DNA of 64,000 nt, taken from an uncultured Croceitalea sp. GTDB taxonomy: Bacteria > Bacteroidota > Bacteroidia > Flavobacteriales > Flavobacteriaceae. The stretch spans positions 124,001 to 188,000 of the forward strand of contig CANMOV010000004.1 in assembly GCA_947499565.1 (NCBI GenBank), in the 5' to 3' direction. Under the pieces are notes generated by a model. The model did not search any database and was not told the DNA's origin. It saw only the letters and a program-made list of their open reading frames with translations. This document shows positions 57,790 to 64,000 of this stretch, piece after piece (positions within the stretch are counted from its first letter, which is position 1; each line of letters starts with the position of its first letter). The position numbers were made by a program, and so were the translations under genes.

Positions 57790-57978
57790 TTATGCGCTTA
57801 TTGTTTTACTATTTTCTTCTTTGTGCAATACAGCTGTCCCAATTAAGGTTAATCCTATATATATTGGAAAAAAGTTTGTGGCCAAGCTCTTATTGCTAAT
57901 TGCCAAAAAAGCTCCAACTAAAAGTGTAATAAAGCCTATTATAAATACTACTTGTCTACTATTGTTTGAATTTTTCAT
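57790..57978 (-). CDS. Small membrane protein, 62 aa
   Basis: The protein has two hydrophobic segments (about 9-25, VVFIIGFITLLVGAFL, and 31-48, LATNFFPIYIGLTLIGTAV). It ends in a charged tail (HKEENSKTIS). No family is recognised. Translation runs directly into the 98-aa gene. The upstream region has three 21-bp-spaced repeats of the LytTR type, so it is probably the first gene of a regulated pair. Confidence 0.72.
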   Translation of the reverse strand: MKNSNNSRQVVFIIGFITLLVGAFLAISNKSLATNFFPIYIGLTLIGTAVLHKEENSKTISA

Positions 57979-58122
57979 TTTGGTGGTTTTTAAAGGTTAT
58001 TGATTAAAACAGAATTGCCAATACAGTTTCTATTATAAGTTTTACTAGCGTTATCATTTCTATGTGTTTTTGTTTGACTATGGAGTAAAAATATATGCAA
58101 ATGAGGTATTTAGAAAGTAAAT

Positions 58123-58179
58123 TATGACCAACGGTCAAACCAAGTTACCGAACGGTAACTAGAAATTACCGAATTGAAA
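58123..58179 (-). promoter_or_regulatory. Three 21-bp-spaced repeats, candidate LytTR binding array
   Basis: Aligned repeats begin at 58123, 58144 and 58165. AACGG occurs at 58130-58134 and 58151-58155, and AATTG at 58172-58176, exactly 21 bp apart. On the minus strand the first two read ACCGTTGGT and ACCGTTCGG, close to the LytTR consensus [TA][AC][CA]GTTN[AG][TC]G. The spacing equals two helical turns. The array lies 145-200 bp upstream of the 62-aa membrane-protein gene. Confidence 0.65.
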
Positions 58180-58194
58180 GCACTACCTGTTAAA

Positions 58195-58224
58195 ATAAAA
58201 AAAGGGAGCCAAATAGGCTCCCTT
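58195..58224 (-). terminator. Terminator of the S9 peptidase gene
   Basis: A 9-bp stem (58202-58210 with 58216-58224, core GGGAGCC/GGCTCCC) with an AAATA loop is followed by a seven-T run on the minus strand. It lies 22 bp past the stop. Confidence 0.92.
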
Positions 58225-58246
58225 ACAAGTATCTAAGGTTGGTTAT

Positions 58247-60553
58247 TTAATTTTTAATAGGTGTTGGAATCTGATCCTGACCTAAATGTTTTGCATAAAA
58301 GCCCATCATTGCTTTGTATAAGGCAATAGAATTCTCCTCCTTAGCAAAACCATGTCCTTCATCATATTTTACCATATAAGGAACGTCATAGCCTTTTCCT
58401 CTAAGAGCACTTACAATTTGGTCAGACTCATCAATATTTACCCTTGGATCATTTGCTCCTTGTACCACAAACAAAGGTTTCTTTATTTTATCTATTTGAT
58501 ATACTGGTGAAACTTCTTCCATAATTTTCTTCTCCTCAGCAATATCTTCATCATACCAAATCTCTTTGATAATCTTTAAATACGGCTTCCAATAAGGTGG
58601 AATAGTTTTCATAAAGGTGAATAAATTAGATACGCCTACATAATCCACACCGCAAGCATATAAATCTGGTGTTTTAGTCATACCTCTTAACACGGCATAA
58701 CCTCCATGGCTACCACCGTAAATGGCCGCTTTTTTAGCATCTACCCATCCTTGGTCTATTACATATTGTAACCCATCTTCCACATCATCCATAGCTTTTC
58801 TACCTATCTGCTTAAACCCAGATTCAAGGAACTCCTTTCCATAACCTCCAGAAATTCTAAAATTAACCTGCAAAGTTGCATACCCCCTACTAGCAAATAA
58901 TTGTGACTCTGGGTTAAAACCCCAAGAATCACGAATACCCTGAGGACCCCCATGTGGATTTACAATAACCGGAACCTTTTCCCCAGCTAAAGCAGCTTTC
59001 GGCAGGGTAATATATCCGTGAATAGTTAAACCATCTCTACTTTTAAAAGTTATAGGACGCATTTCTGACATATCTTCCTCTTTCAATTGAGGCATTAGAT
59101 TGTATAAGAACTTGAATTCGTCTTTCTTAACATCGTAAGAATGGTATTCTCCATACAAACGATCACTCTGTAAGAAAATTAACAAATTATTCTCGTCATC
59201 AGTAGCATCGGCTATACTATATTGCTTTCCAGGAAATTTAGCAGTAATACGCTTGTGTAATCTCTTATAAGAATCACTTACTGGAAGAATTACATTCTTT
59301 TCACCTTCATAAGAGACAAAATCTAATTCGTAACCACGTTTTCTAGAAAGACTCATATTAGAAACGTCGAAATTGTCATTAGAAAAAACTTCTTTAATTA
59401 CCTTATCCGCTTTTAAATCATATAATATAATTTTTGATTTATCACTCTCAATATTAGAAACCATATACGCATCATGAGGATTTTCAGTAGCGTAATCAAA
59501 AGCTAATATTCCAAAAGCATCTTTCCAACTTAAACTCTTTATAATTTCAAATCCTCCTTTACCATCTTCATAATATAAATCTTGTTCCACGCCATCTCTA
59601 ATCTTGGTAAAAGCCTTAAGGTTTCCATCCTTATCAAAATTATATCCTGCTATAGGGTTTGCGGGATCATCATTACTATATAACTGCTTTAATTCGCCAG
59701 TTACAACATTTACTTTAAAAGGCTCAAAAACCTGTTTATTGTTCTTATTCATTTGAACAATAATATGGTCCTTATCTTCTTTTAAAAGGTCAGAAAACTG
59801 TGCCTGTACACCATCAAAAGGAGTTAAATCTTTCTGATTGCTCCCGTCCAGATTAATTGCATAAACATGATAGTTTTCATCTCCTCCTTTATCCATTAAG
59901 TAAACTAGTCTTTCATTATTTATCCAACCATAACCTCTTACTAATTCTTCTTTTTCTTCTATAGCTCTTTTGGCTTCACCGGTAGCAATATTTTTTACAT
60001 AAATATGGCGCTTTCCGCCCTCATCTTTCTCACGATAAGACATGTATTTTCCATCAGGAGAGAAACGAAAAGTAGAAGCTTTTGGCTTCGCAAAGTAATC
60101 TTCAACAGTGTAACGATAGTTTCCCTCATCGAGGCTAGATAATTTTAGAAGCTCATCATCTGAAGAAACCAATTCTGGATTGCCAGGAATTGTTTTTTCT
60201 GTTTTTTCTAAGTTCAAAGGAAGTTCCATTCCTCCTTGATAAAAAGTTCCATTAACAGTGGAACCATCTGCAGTACCAACATATTTTATCCCAGCTTGCT
60301 TAAATACAATCGTTAATTGGTTATCAGCAAATGTGGTTTCATCCATAGGAATATCTGTTGCTCCCTGCGAAGGACTATCCATAGTAGATTTTAATACACC
60401 GTCTTCATTAGATACATTAAAAATCAAAGGCATTTCCGTTCCTTGAACCGATAAAGTTCCTTTCCATGAACCTGAAATATCTTGGGCATAACTAGTAACT
60501 CCTATAAAAAGAAAAACTGCCATCCCCAGTAAATTTGTAAGCTTTGTTCTCAT
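58247..60553 (-). CDS. S9-family prolyl-oligopeptidase-type peptidase with extra N-terminal domain
   Basis: A signal peptide (1-about 23, TSYAQ) leads to a roughly 100-residue beta domain (GSWKGTLSVQGTEMPLIF, then NGTFYQGGMELPLNL) of lipocalin-like appearance. A beta-propeller (about 140-510) and an alpha/beta-hydrolase domain complete the protein. Catalytic residues are Ser615 in YGGSHGGYAV, Asp702 in NDPRVN and His734 in DEGHGF, the S9 triad, so an active exo- or endopeptidase is predicted, in the periplasm. The extra N-terminal domain is not part of a typical S9 enzyme. Upstream is a -7 element and a LytTR-type repeat pair; a terminator follows. Confidence 0.92.
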   Translation of the reverse strand: MRTKLTNLLGMAVFLFIGVTSYAQDISGSWKGTLSVQGTEMPLIFNVSNEDGVLKSTMDSPSQGATDIPMDETTFADNQLTIVFKQAGIKYVGTADGSTVNGTFYQGGMELPLNLEKTEKTIPGNPELVSSDDELLKLSSLDEGNYRYTVEDYFAKPKASTFRFSPDGKYMSYREKDEGGKRHIYVKNIATGEAKRAIEEKEELVRGYGWINNERLVYLMDKGGDENYHVYAINLDGSNQKDLTPFDGVQAQFSDLLKEDKDHIIVQMNKNNKQVFEPFKVNVVTGELKQLYSNDDPANPIAGYNFDKDGNLKAFTKIRDGVEQDLYYEDGKGGFEIIKSLSWKDAFGILAFDYATENPHDAYMVSNIESDKSKIILYDLKADKVIKEVFSNDNFDVSNMSLSRKRGYELDFVSYEGEKNVILPVSDSYKRLHKRITAKFPGKQYSIADATDDENNLLIFLQSDRLYGEYHSYDVKKDEFKFLYNLMPQLKEEDMSEMRPITFKSRDGLTIHGYITLPKAALAGEKVPVIVNPHGGPQGIRDSWGFNPESQLFASRGYATLQVNFRISGGYGKEFLESGFKQIGRKAMDDVEDGLQYVIDQGWVDAKKAAIYGGSHGGYAVLRGMTKTPDLYACGVDYVGVSNLFTFMKTIPPYWKPYLKIIKEIWYDEDIAEEKKIMEEVSPVYQIDKIKKPLFVVQGANDPRVNIDESDQIVSALRGKGYDVPYMVKYDEGHGFAKEENSIALYKAMMGFYAKHLGQDQIPTPIKN

Positions 60554-60641
60554 AATTGTTTGTTTTAATTGTTGAATTTTTTATAACTGCTATGAATTAG
60601 TATATGATATACTAAATACGTTACAGATTATTATGTTTATT

Positions 60642-60649
60642 CAAATATA
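60642..60649 (-). promoter_or_regulatory. Candidate -7 element for the S9 peptidase gene
   Basis: The minus strand reads TATATTTG, an exact TAnnTTTG. The transcript would begin near 60637, about 84 nt before the ATG. No good -33 TTTG is seen, which fits an activator-dependent promoter, and the LytTR-like repeats end 30 bp upstream. Confidence 0.5.
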
Positions 60650-60678
60650 TTTAGAAGTAGCACCAATAAAAATCGAAA

Positions 60679-60713
60679 TATGACGAACGGTAAATTGCCA
60701 ATTCTAAACGGAA
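60679..60713 (-). promoter_or_regulatory. Two 21-bp-spaced repeats, candidate LytTR site before S9 peptidase gene
   Basis: AACGG occurs at 60686-60690 and again at 60707-60711, exactly 21 bp apart. The first repeat, TATGACGAACGGTAAA (60679-60694), matches that at 58123 in 13 of 16 positions. On the minus strand the first reads ACCGTTCGT, near the LytTR consensus. It sits 40-70 bp upstream of the predicted transcript start. Confidence 0.62.
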
Positions 60714-60720
60714 GAAATCA

Positions 60721-61245
60721 CTATTTTAATTCTGGAGGATATTTAGAAAAAGCCTTAGCAACAACCCGTTTTAGTTGTTCTTCTCTGTCTATTGGCGCCG
60801 CATTATCGCGAAAACCACTTTGCGTATCTGCTTGCCAAAAGAGTGAGTTTTTATTAGCATCAACAAAATCAAACAGAATCTGACGTTGTATTCCAGAATT
60901 TCCAACAGGGATTCCAATGGACAAACCACCCCCAACATTTCTGCCACCTCCTCCTACCCCAACACCAACATTATTTCCAGAATTGGATTGAAATACAAAA
61001 CTCTTTATATTGATTAAGAATTCTGGTTCTTCGGAAAGTAAATAACCTTTGGCTTGTAAAGTGGAGTCTAATATATCTAACAACCGTTTTTCATCTAACT
61101 GACTTAAGCCAGATTCCATGTCTTCAAAATAGTTATAGGTAGCGTAGTTAGAGAAATCTGTAGCTTTATCGTAATCGTAATTCACGCGAACTGCATTACA
61201 AGAAAACAAGAAACACAAAACCAATATGTAAAGTAGATTCCTCAT
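60721..61245 (-). CDS. DUF4136-type lipoprotein
   Basis: The N-terminus MRNLLYILVLCFLFSCNAVR has a lipobox LFSC with Cys16, predicting a lipoprotein of 174 residues. The mature part starts with YDYDKATDFSNYATYNYFED, the start of the DUF4136 family. A glycine-rich stretch (GVGVGGGGRNVGGGLS, about 98-114) and a closing strand-helix segment complete it. Function is unknown; envelope location is inferred. It is followed by the S9 regulatory region. obgE is 59 bp upstream on the same strand. Confidence 0.85.
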   Translation of the reverse strand: MRNLLYILVLCFLFSCNAVRVNYDYDKATDFSNYATYNYFEDMESGLSQLDEKRLLDILDSTLQAKGYLLSEEPEFLINIKSFVFQSNSGNNVGVGVGGGGRNVGGGLSIGIPVGNSGIQRQILFDFVDANKNSLFWQADTQSGFRDNAAPIDREEQLKRVVAKAFSKYPPELK

Positions 61246-61304
61246 AGGGGTAGCAACTACTTAAAATTACAAATTAATTAGATTGGCTTATAGAAAACGG
61301 AGAA

Positions 61305-62303
61305 CTATTCGTTCAATAACTTCCAAAGCATATCCTTAAGCTCTTGTATTCCTTTTTGAGCTACTGATGAGATAAACATATAGGGAACATTTAGCTCTTT
61401 GTCTAAAATAGACTTCATTTCCCCCATGAGTTCATCATCCAACATATCACTTTTTGAGATAGCTATAATGCGCTGTTTATCTATAAGTTCTGGATTATAT
61501 CTTCTAAGTTCATCCAGGAGGATTTCATATTCTTTGGTAATGTCATTACTATCCGCAGGGATTAAGAATAGTAAGGTCGCGTTGCGCTCGATGTGTCGTA
61601 AAAAATAATGCCCTAAACCTTTGCCTTCTGCAGCTCCCTCTATAATACCAGGAATGTCTGCCATCACAAAACTTTGAAAATCGCGGTATTCTACAATTCC
61701 GAGATTGGGTTTTAGTGTAGTGAATTCGTAATCTGCTATTTTCGGCTTTGCCGATGTTATCACAGAAAGCAACGTTGATTTTCCGGCATTTGGGAATCCC
61801 ACTAAGCCAACATCAGCCAGCACTTTTAACTCTAAAATAATACTGCGCTCTTGTCCTGGGATTCCAGGTTGTGCATATCTTGGTGTTTGATTCGTAGAAG
61901 TCTTAAAATGCCAATTACCACGACCTCCCATACCACCTTCTGCAACTACCTTTTCTTCACCATTTTCTGTAATCTCAAAAATAATAGCATTAGTCTCCGC
62001 ATCTTTGACGACAGTACCTAACGGAACATCCATATAAATGTCCTGCCCATCAGCTCCAGTGCTTCGATTCTTACTGCCATGTTCTCCATGACCTGCCTTA
62101 AAATGTTTTTTGAATTTGTAGGTAACTAAAGTCCATAGGTTACTGTTACCTCTAATTATGATATGCCCTCCGCGACCACCATCTCCGCCATCTGGGCCAC
62201 CTTTTGTAATATACTTTTCGCGATGTAGGTGTACAGAACCCTTACCTCCATTACCTGAAGTAACAAACGCTTTTACATAATCAACAAAATTACCCTCAGT
62301 CAT
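61305..62303 (-). CDS. obgE: GTPase ObgE/CgtA
   Basis: ObgE is a GTPase acting on 50S assembly and stress signalling. The N-terminal glycine-rich Obg fold carries [20 protein letters not shown] and [15 protein letters not shown]. The G domain follows with [27 protein letters not shown] and ISKSD. The 332-residue length lacks the C-terminal OCT domain of longer members, as in many Bacteroidota. It lies after a small ORF and hpt-adk, and leads into the DUF4136 gene. Confidence 0.97.
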   Translation of the reverse strand: MTEGNFVDYVKAFVTSGNGGKGSVHLHREKYITKGGPDGGDGGRGGHIIIRGNSNLWTLVTYKFKKHFKAGHGEHGSKNRSTGADGQDIYMDVPLGTVVKDAETNAIIFEITENGEEKVVAEGGMGGRGNWHFKTSTNQTPRYAQPGIPGQERSIILELKVLADVGLVGFPNAGKSTLLSVITSAKPKIADYEFTTLKPNLGIVEYRDFQSFVMADIPGIIEGAAEGKGLGHYFLRHIERNATLLFLIPADSNDITKEYEILLDELRRYNPELIDKQRIIAISKSDMLDDELMGEMKSILDKELNVPYMFISSVAQKGIQELKDMLWKLLNE

Positions 62304-62335
62304 AAATAATTCTTTAGAGAAATCTTAAATCCTGA

Positions 62336-62476
62336 TTACTCAAAATTTAGGGAATCATCAAAATAAAAAGTATAAATTAAATAACATGCACATGCCAATA
62401 AGAATACAACAATGGTAAGGATTACCAGTAAACAACTTTTAAACGCGTATTTAGGTGTTATTACTTTGTCTGGCAT
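62336..62476 (-). CDS. Small single-helix membrane protein ORF, 46 aa
   Basis: An ATG at 62476 opens 46 codons. The product has a basic start (MPDKVITPKYAFKS), a strong hydrophobic segment (CLLVILTIVVFLLACACYLIY in parts) and an acidic tail (FDDSLNFE). It fills the gap between hpt-adk (24 bp) and obgE. The N-basic, C-acidic shape is that of a real membrane microprotein, but no homologue is known to me and no ribosome-binding site is evident, so this is tentative. Confidence 0.42.
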   Translation of the reverse strand: MPDKVITPKYAFKSCLLVILTIVVFLLACACYLIYTFYFDDSLNFE

Positions 62477-62500
62477 TTACTATGTCTTAAAAGAAATCTC

Positions 62501-63607
62501 TTAAAGGCTATCTATAACTTTAGCTAATCGCCCAGTAATATCCTTGATATCTCCAATTCCATTTACAGTATAAAACTTATCTTGATTGGAATAATACTCT
62601 TTTAAAGGAGCTGTTTTCTGATTGTATTCTTCAAAACGATTTCGGATTTTAGTTTCGTCTTGGTCATCACTGCGACCGCTTTCTTTTCCTCTTTCTAACA
62701 AACGAGCAACCAAAATATCATCATCTGCCTCTAACGCTATAGTAGCATCAACCTGCATATCTTTAGATTCTAAGAAATTATCCAAGGCCTCCGCCTGTGC
62801 TGCCGTTCTAGGGAAACCATCAAAAATAAATCCAGCAGCATCGGCATTCTTCTCAACTTCGTCTTGCAACATCTTTATGGTAACTTCATCTGGAACTAAA
62901 TCACCTCTATCTATATAGGATTTTGCCAACTTGCCAAGCTCTGTATCATTCTTCATGTTATATCTAAAAACATCACCTGTAGAAATGTGTTTTAGATTGT
63001 ATTTTTCCTTCAAGAACCCAGCCTGAGTTCCTTTACCTGCACCAGGCTTTCCAAAAAGCACTAGGTTAATCATATTTGTTTGGTTTAGTTGATAAACTTC
63101 TCTCAAATTTCTTCCCAACTCATTATAATCTAAGCCATAACCAACAATAAATCTGTTGGGTATATCTAGTCCTACATAATCAATCGCATACTCACCATTA
63201 TAGATTTCAGACTTGTAAAATAACGAGGCAATTTTAAACTCTTTTACATTGGTATTAGAAAACAAATGCACTAGCTGCTGTAATGTGCGCCCAGTATCTA
63301 TAATATCTTCTAAAATAATTACACTTCTTCCCTTAATATCTTCCGAAACATCAAGCAAAGTCTCCACAATACCAGTAGAAGTAAGTCCTTGGTAAGAACT
63401 TAACTTGACAAAAGATACCTCGCAAGGATGCTGATAGGCTTTTAAAAAATCAGCTACAAACATAAACGAGCCATTTAATACGCCAACAAAAATTGGAACT
63501 TCGTCTTTATAATCACGAGCTATTTCATCTGCCATTTTCTGTACAGCGGACAAAATTTCTGCTTCACTCAAATAAGGTTTAAAAAGCTTGTCTTGTAGCT
63601 TAATCAA
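62501..63607 (-). CDS. Fused hypoxanthine phosphoribosyltransferase-adenylate kinase
   Basis: Two purine enzymes form one 368-residue chain. The N-terminal domain (about 1-175) is a HPRT with PRPP loop VIILEDIIDTGRT (about 96-108) and DYVGLDIPN. The C-terminal domain (from about 179) is adenylate kinase with P-loop LVLFGKPGAGKGTQ (P-loop about 186-194), STGDVFRYNM, FDGFPRT and the arginine-rich RLLERGKESGRSDDQ; the LID looks short. I start at TTG 63607 (reading (M)IKLQDKLFKPYL). The ATG at 63646 would lie upstream of a -7 element TATCTTTG (63635-63642). The fusion is known in flavobacteria. It removes adk from the ribosomal spc operon. Confidence 0.9.
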   Translation of the reverse strand: MIKLQDKLFKPYLSEAEILSAVQKMADEIARDYKDEVPIFVGVLNGSFMFVADFLKAYQHPCEVSFVKLSSYQGLTSTGIVETLLDVSEDIKGRSVIILEDIIDTGRTLQQLVHLFSNTNVKEFKIASLFYKSEIYNGEYAIDYVGLDIPNRFIVGYGLDYNELGRNLREVYQLNQTNMINLVLFGKPGAGKGTQAGFLKEKYNLKHISTGDVFRYNMKNDTELGKLAKSYIDRGDLVPDEVTIKMLQDEVEKNADAAGFIFDGFPRTAAQAEALDNFLESKDMQVDATIALEADDDILVARLLERGKESGRSDDQDETKIRNRFEEYNQKTAPLKEYYSNQDKFYTVNGIGDIKDITGRLAKVIDSL

Positions 63608-63634
63608 AGTATTCTTCTTTTTTTTAACAGTTGG

Positions 63635-63642
63635 CAAAGATA
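63635..63642 (-). promoter_or_regulatory. Candidate -7 element for hpt-adk
   Basis: The minus strand reads TATCTTTG, an exact TAnnTTTG. The transcript would begin near 63630, about 23 nt before the TTG start at 63607 and downstream of the ATG at 63646, which supports the shorter protein. The leader is A-rich. Confidence 0.5.
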
Positions 63643-63697
63643 GCATTTTTTAAACGTGCTTTTTGCTGTAAACCTTCACCCTTTTGGGAATTCGATG

Positions 63698-63705
63698 TAT
63701 TTTTG
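63698..63705 (+). promoter_or_regulatory. Candidate -7 element for purK
   Basis: TATTTTTG matches TAnnTTTG and lies 23 bp before the purK ATG. The nearest TTTG upstream (63683-63686) is too close to serve as a -33 element at normal spacing. Confidence 0.4.
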
Positions 63706-63728
63706 TTCATATTCCAAGATGATTATAC

Positions 63729-64000
63729 ATGCACTACTTTTCTTCGGATTTTAAACTCGGTATTCTTGGTGGAGGACAACTGGGTAAAATGTTGCTATAT
63801 GAAACCCGAAAATGGGACATTCATACGAAGGTTATGGACGCTTCAGAAGAAGCACCTTGCAAGATTTCTTGTAACGAATTTGTACTGGGAAGTTTACTCG
63901 ACTTTGATACCGTTTACAATTTTGGAAAAGGCTTAGATGTACTAACCATTGAGATTGAAAATGTAAATACCGATGCTCTTGAAAAATTAGAAGGAGAAGG
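63729..64000 (+). CDS. purK: 5-(carboxyamino)imidazole ribonucleotide synthase, partial (PurK)
   Basis: The start of the gene, cut by the window edge after about 90 residues. PurK converts AIR, ATP and bicarbonate to N5-CAIR in purine synthesis. It opens MHYFSSDFKLGILGGGQLGKM, with the ATP-grasp-associated Rossmann glycine loop GGGQLGKM, and continues DASEEAPCKI and IEIENVN, both typical of PurK. It is divergent from hpt-adk with a promoter gap between, so purine salvage and synthesis genes share the region. Confidence 0.93.
   Translation, partial: MHYFSSDFKLGILGGGQLGKMLLYETRKWDIHTKVMDASEEAPCKISCNEFVLGSLLDFDTVYNFGKGLDVLTIEIENVNTDALEKLEGE

Noticed and set aside
63608-63646. ATG at 63646 as hpt-adk start
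   Set aside because: The -7 element TATCTTTG lies inside that extension, and the family's HPRT begins with the residues after TTG 63607.

Overview
The window looks like the chromosome of a marine-type member of the Flavobacteriaceae (Bacteroidota). The DNA is AT-rich. There is a SusC/SusD outer-membrane pair. Hypoxanthine phosphoribosyltransferase and adenylate kinase are fused in one gene. The ribosomal-protein genes lack tuf between fusA and rpsJ. Several genes are preceded by Bacteroidota-style promoter elements (-7 TAnnTTTG, sometimes with -33 TTTG). Nearly all genes are recognisable. I see no rRNA, tRNA, CRISPR, prophage or insertion sequence.

Layout. 1-3.3 kb: a truncated membrane-protein gene, an MtfA-like zinc peptidase and argS, all leftward. 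3.3-6.8 kb: three rightward genes (unknown protein, Rossmann/DUF2867 protein, secreted carboxypeptidase-regulatory-like protein). 6.8-9.7 kb: two guanidino-modifying (pentein-fold) enzymes flanking a PadR regulator and its membrane partner. 9.8-15.4 kb: leftward gltA, a starch-synthase-type glycosyltransferase, eno and carA. 15.5-32.6 kb: one long leftward ribosomal block in transcription order rpsL-rpsG-fusA-rpsJ, then rplC through rplO, secY, infA, rpmJ, rpsM, rpsK, rpsD, rpoA and rplQ. It starts at a good promoter near 32.63 kb and ends at a strong terminator near 15.5 kb. 33.0-42.3 kb: SusC, SusD-like and a third lipoprotein, a terminator, then a giant FG-GAP/ASPIC-UnbV lipoprotein. 42.4-55.5 kb: mixed housekeeping and envelope genes (rlmB, rhomboid, rarA, radC, mpl, cupin, SDR, DoxX). 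55.6-60.6 kb: a LytS/LytTR-type two-component pair, two small membrane proteins and an S9 peptidase. 60.7-64.0 kb: DUF4136 lipoprotein, obgE, a small membrane ORF, hpt-adk and the start of purK.

How parts may fit together. The ribosomal block supplies the translation machinery, RNA polymerase alpha and SecY. It has two unusually long internal gaps (rpsJ-rplC and rpsK-rpsD) that hold hairpins and are good candidates for ribosomal-protein feedback sites. Adenylate kinase is missing from its frequent place after secY and appears instead fused to hpt. The LytTR regulator is encoded next to two upstream regions that carry matching repeats spaced exactly 21 bp, so the small membrane-protein operon and the S9 peptidase are its likely targets. 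Other regulatory candidates are a perfect palindrome in the padR promoter, a MarR-like palindrome before doxX, and paired palindromes before carA. argS carries an in-frame palindromic insert resembling a dispersed mobile repeat.

I found no convincing new defence or mobile system. The more unusual signals are regulatory and architectural.
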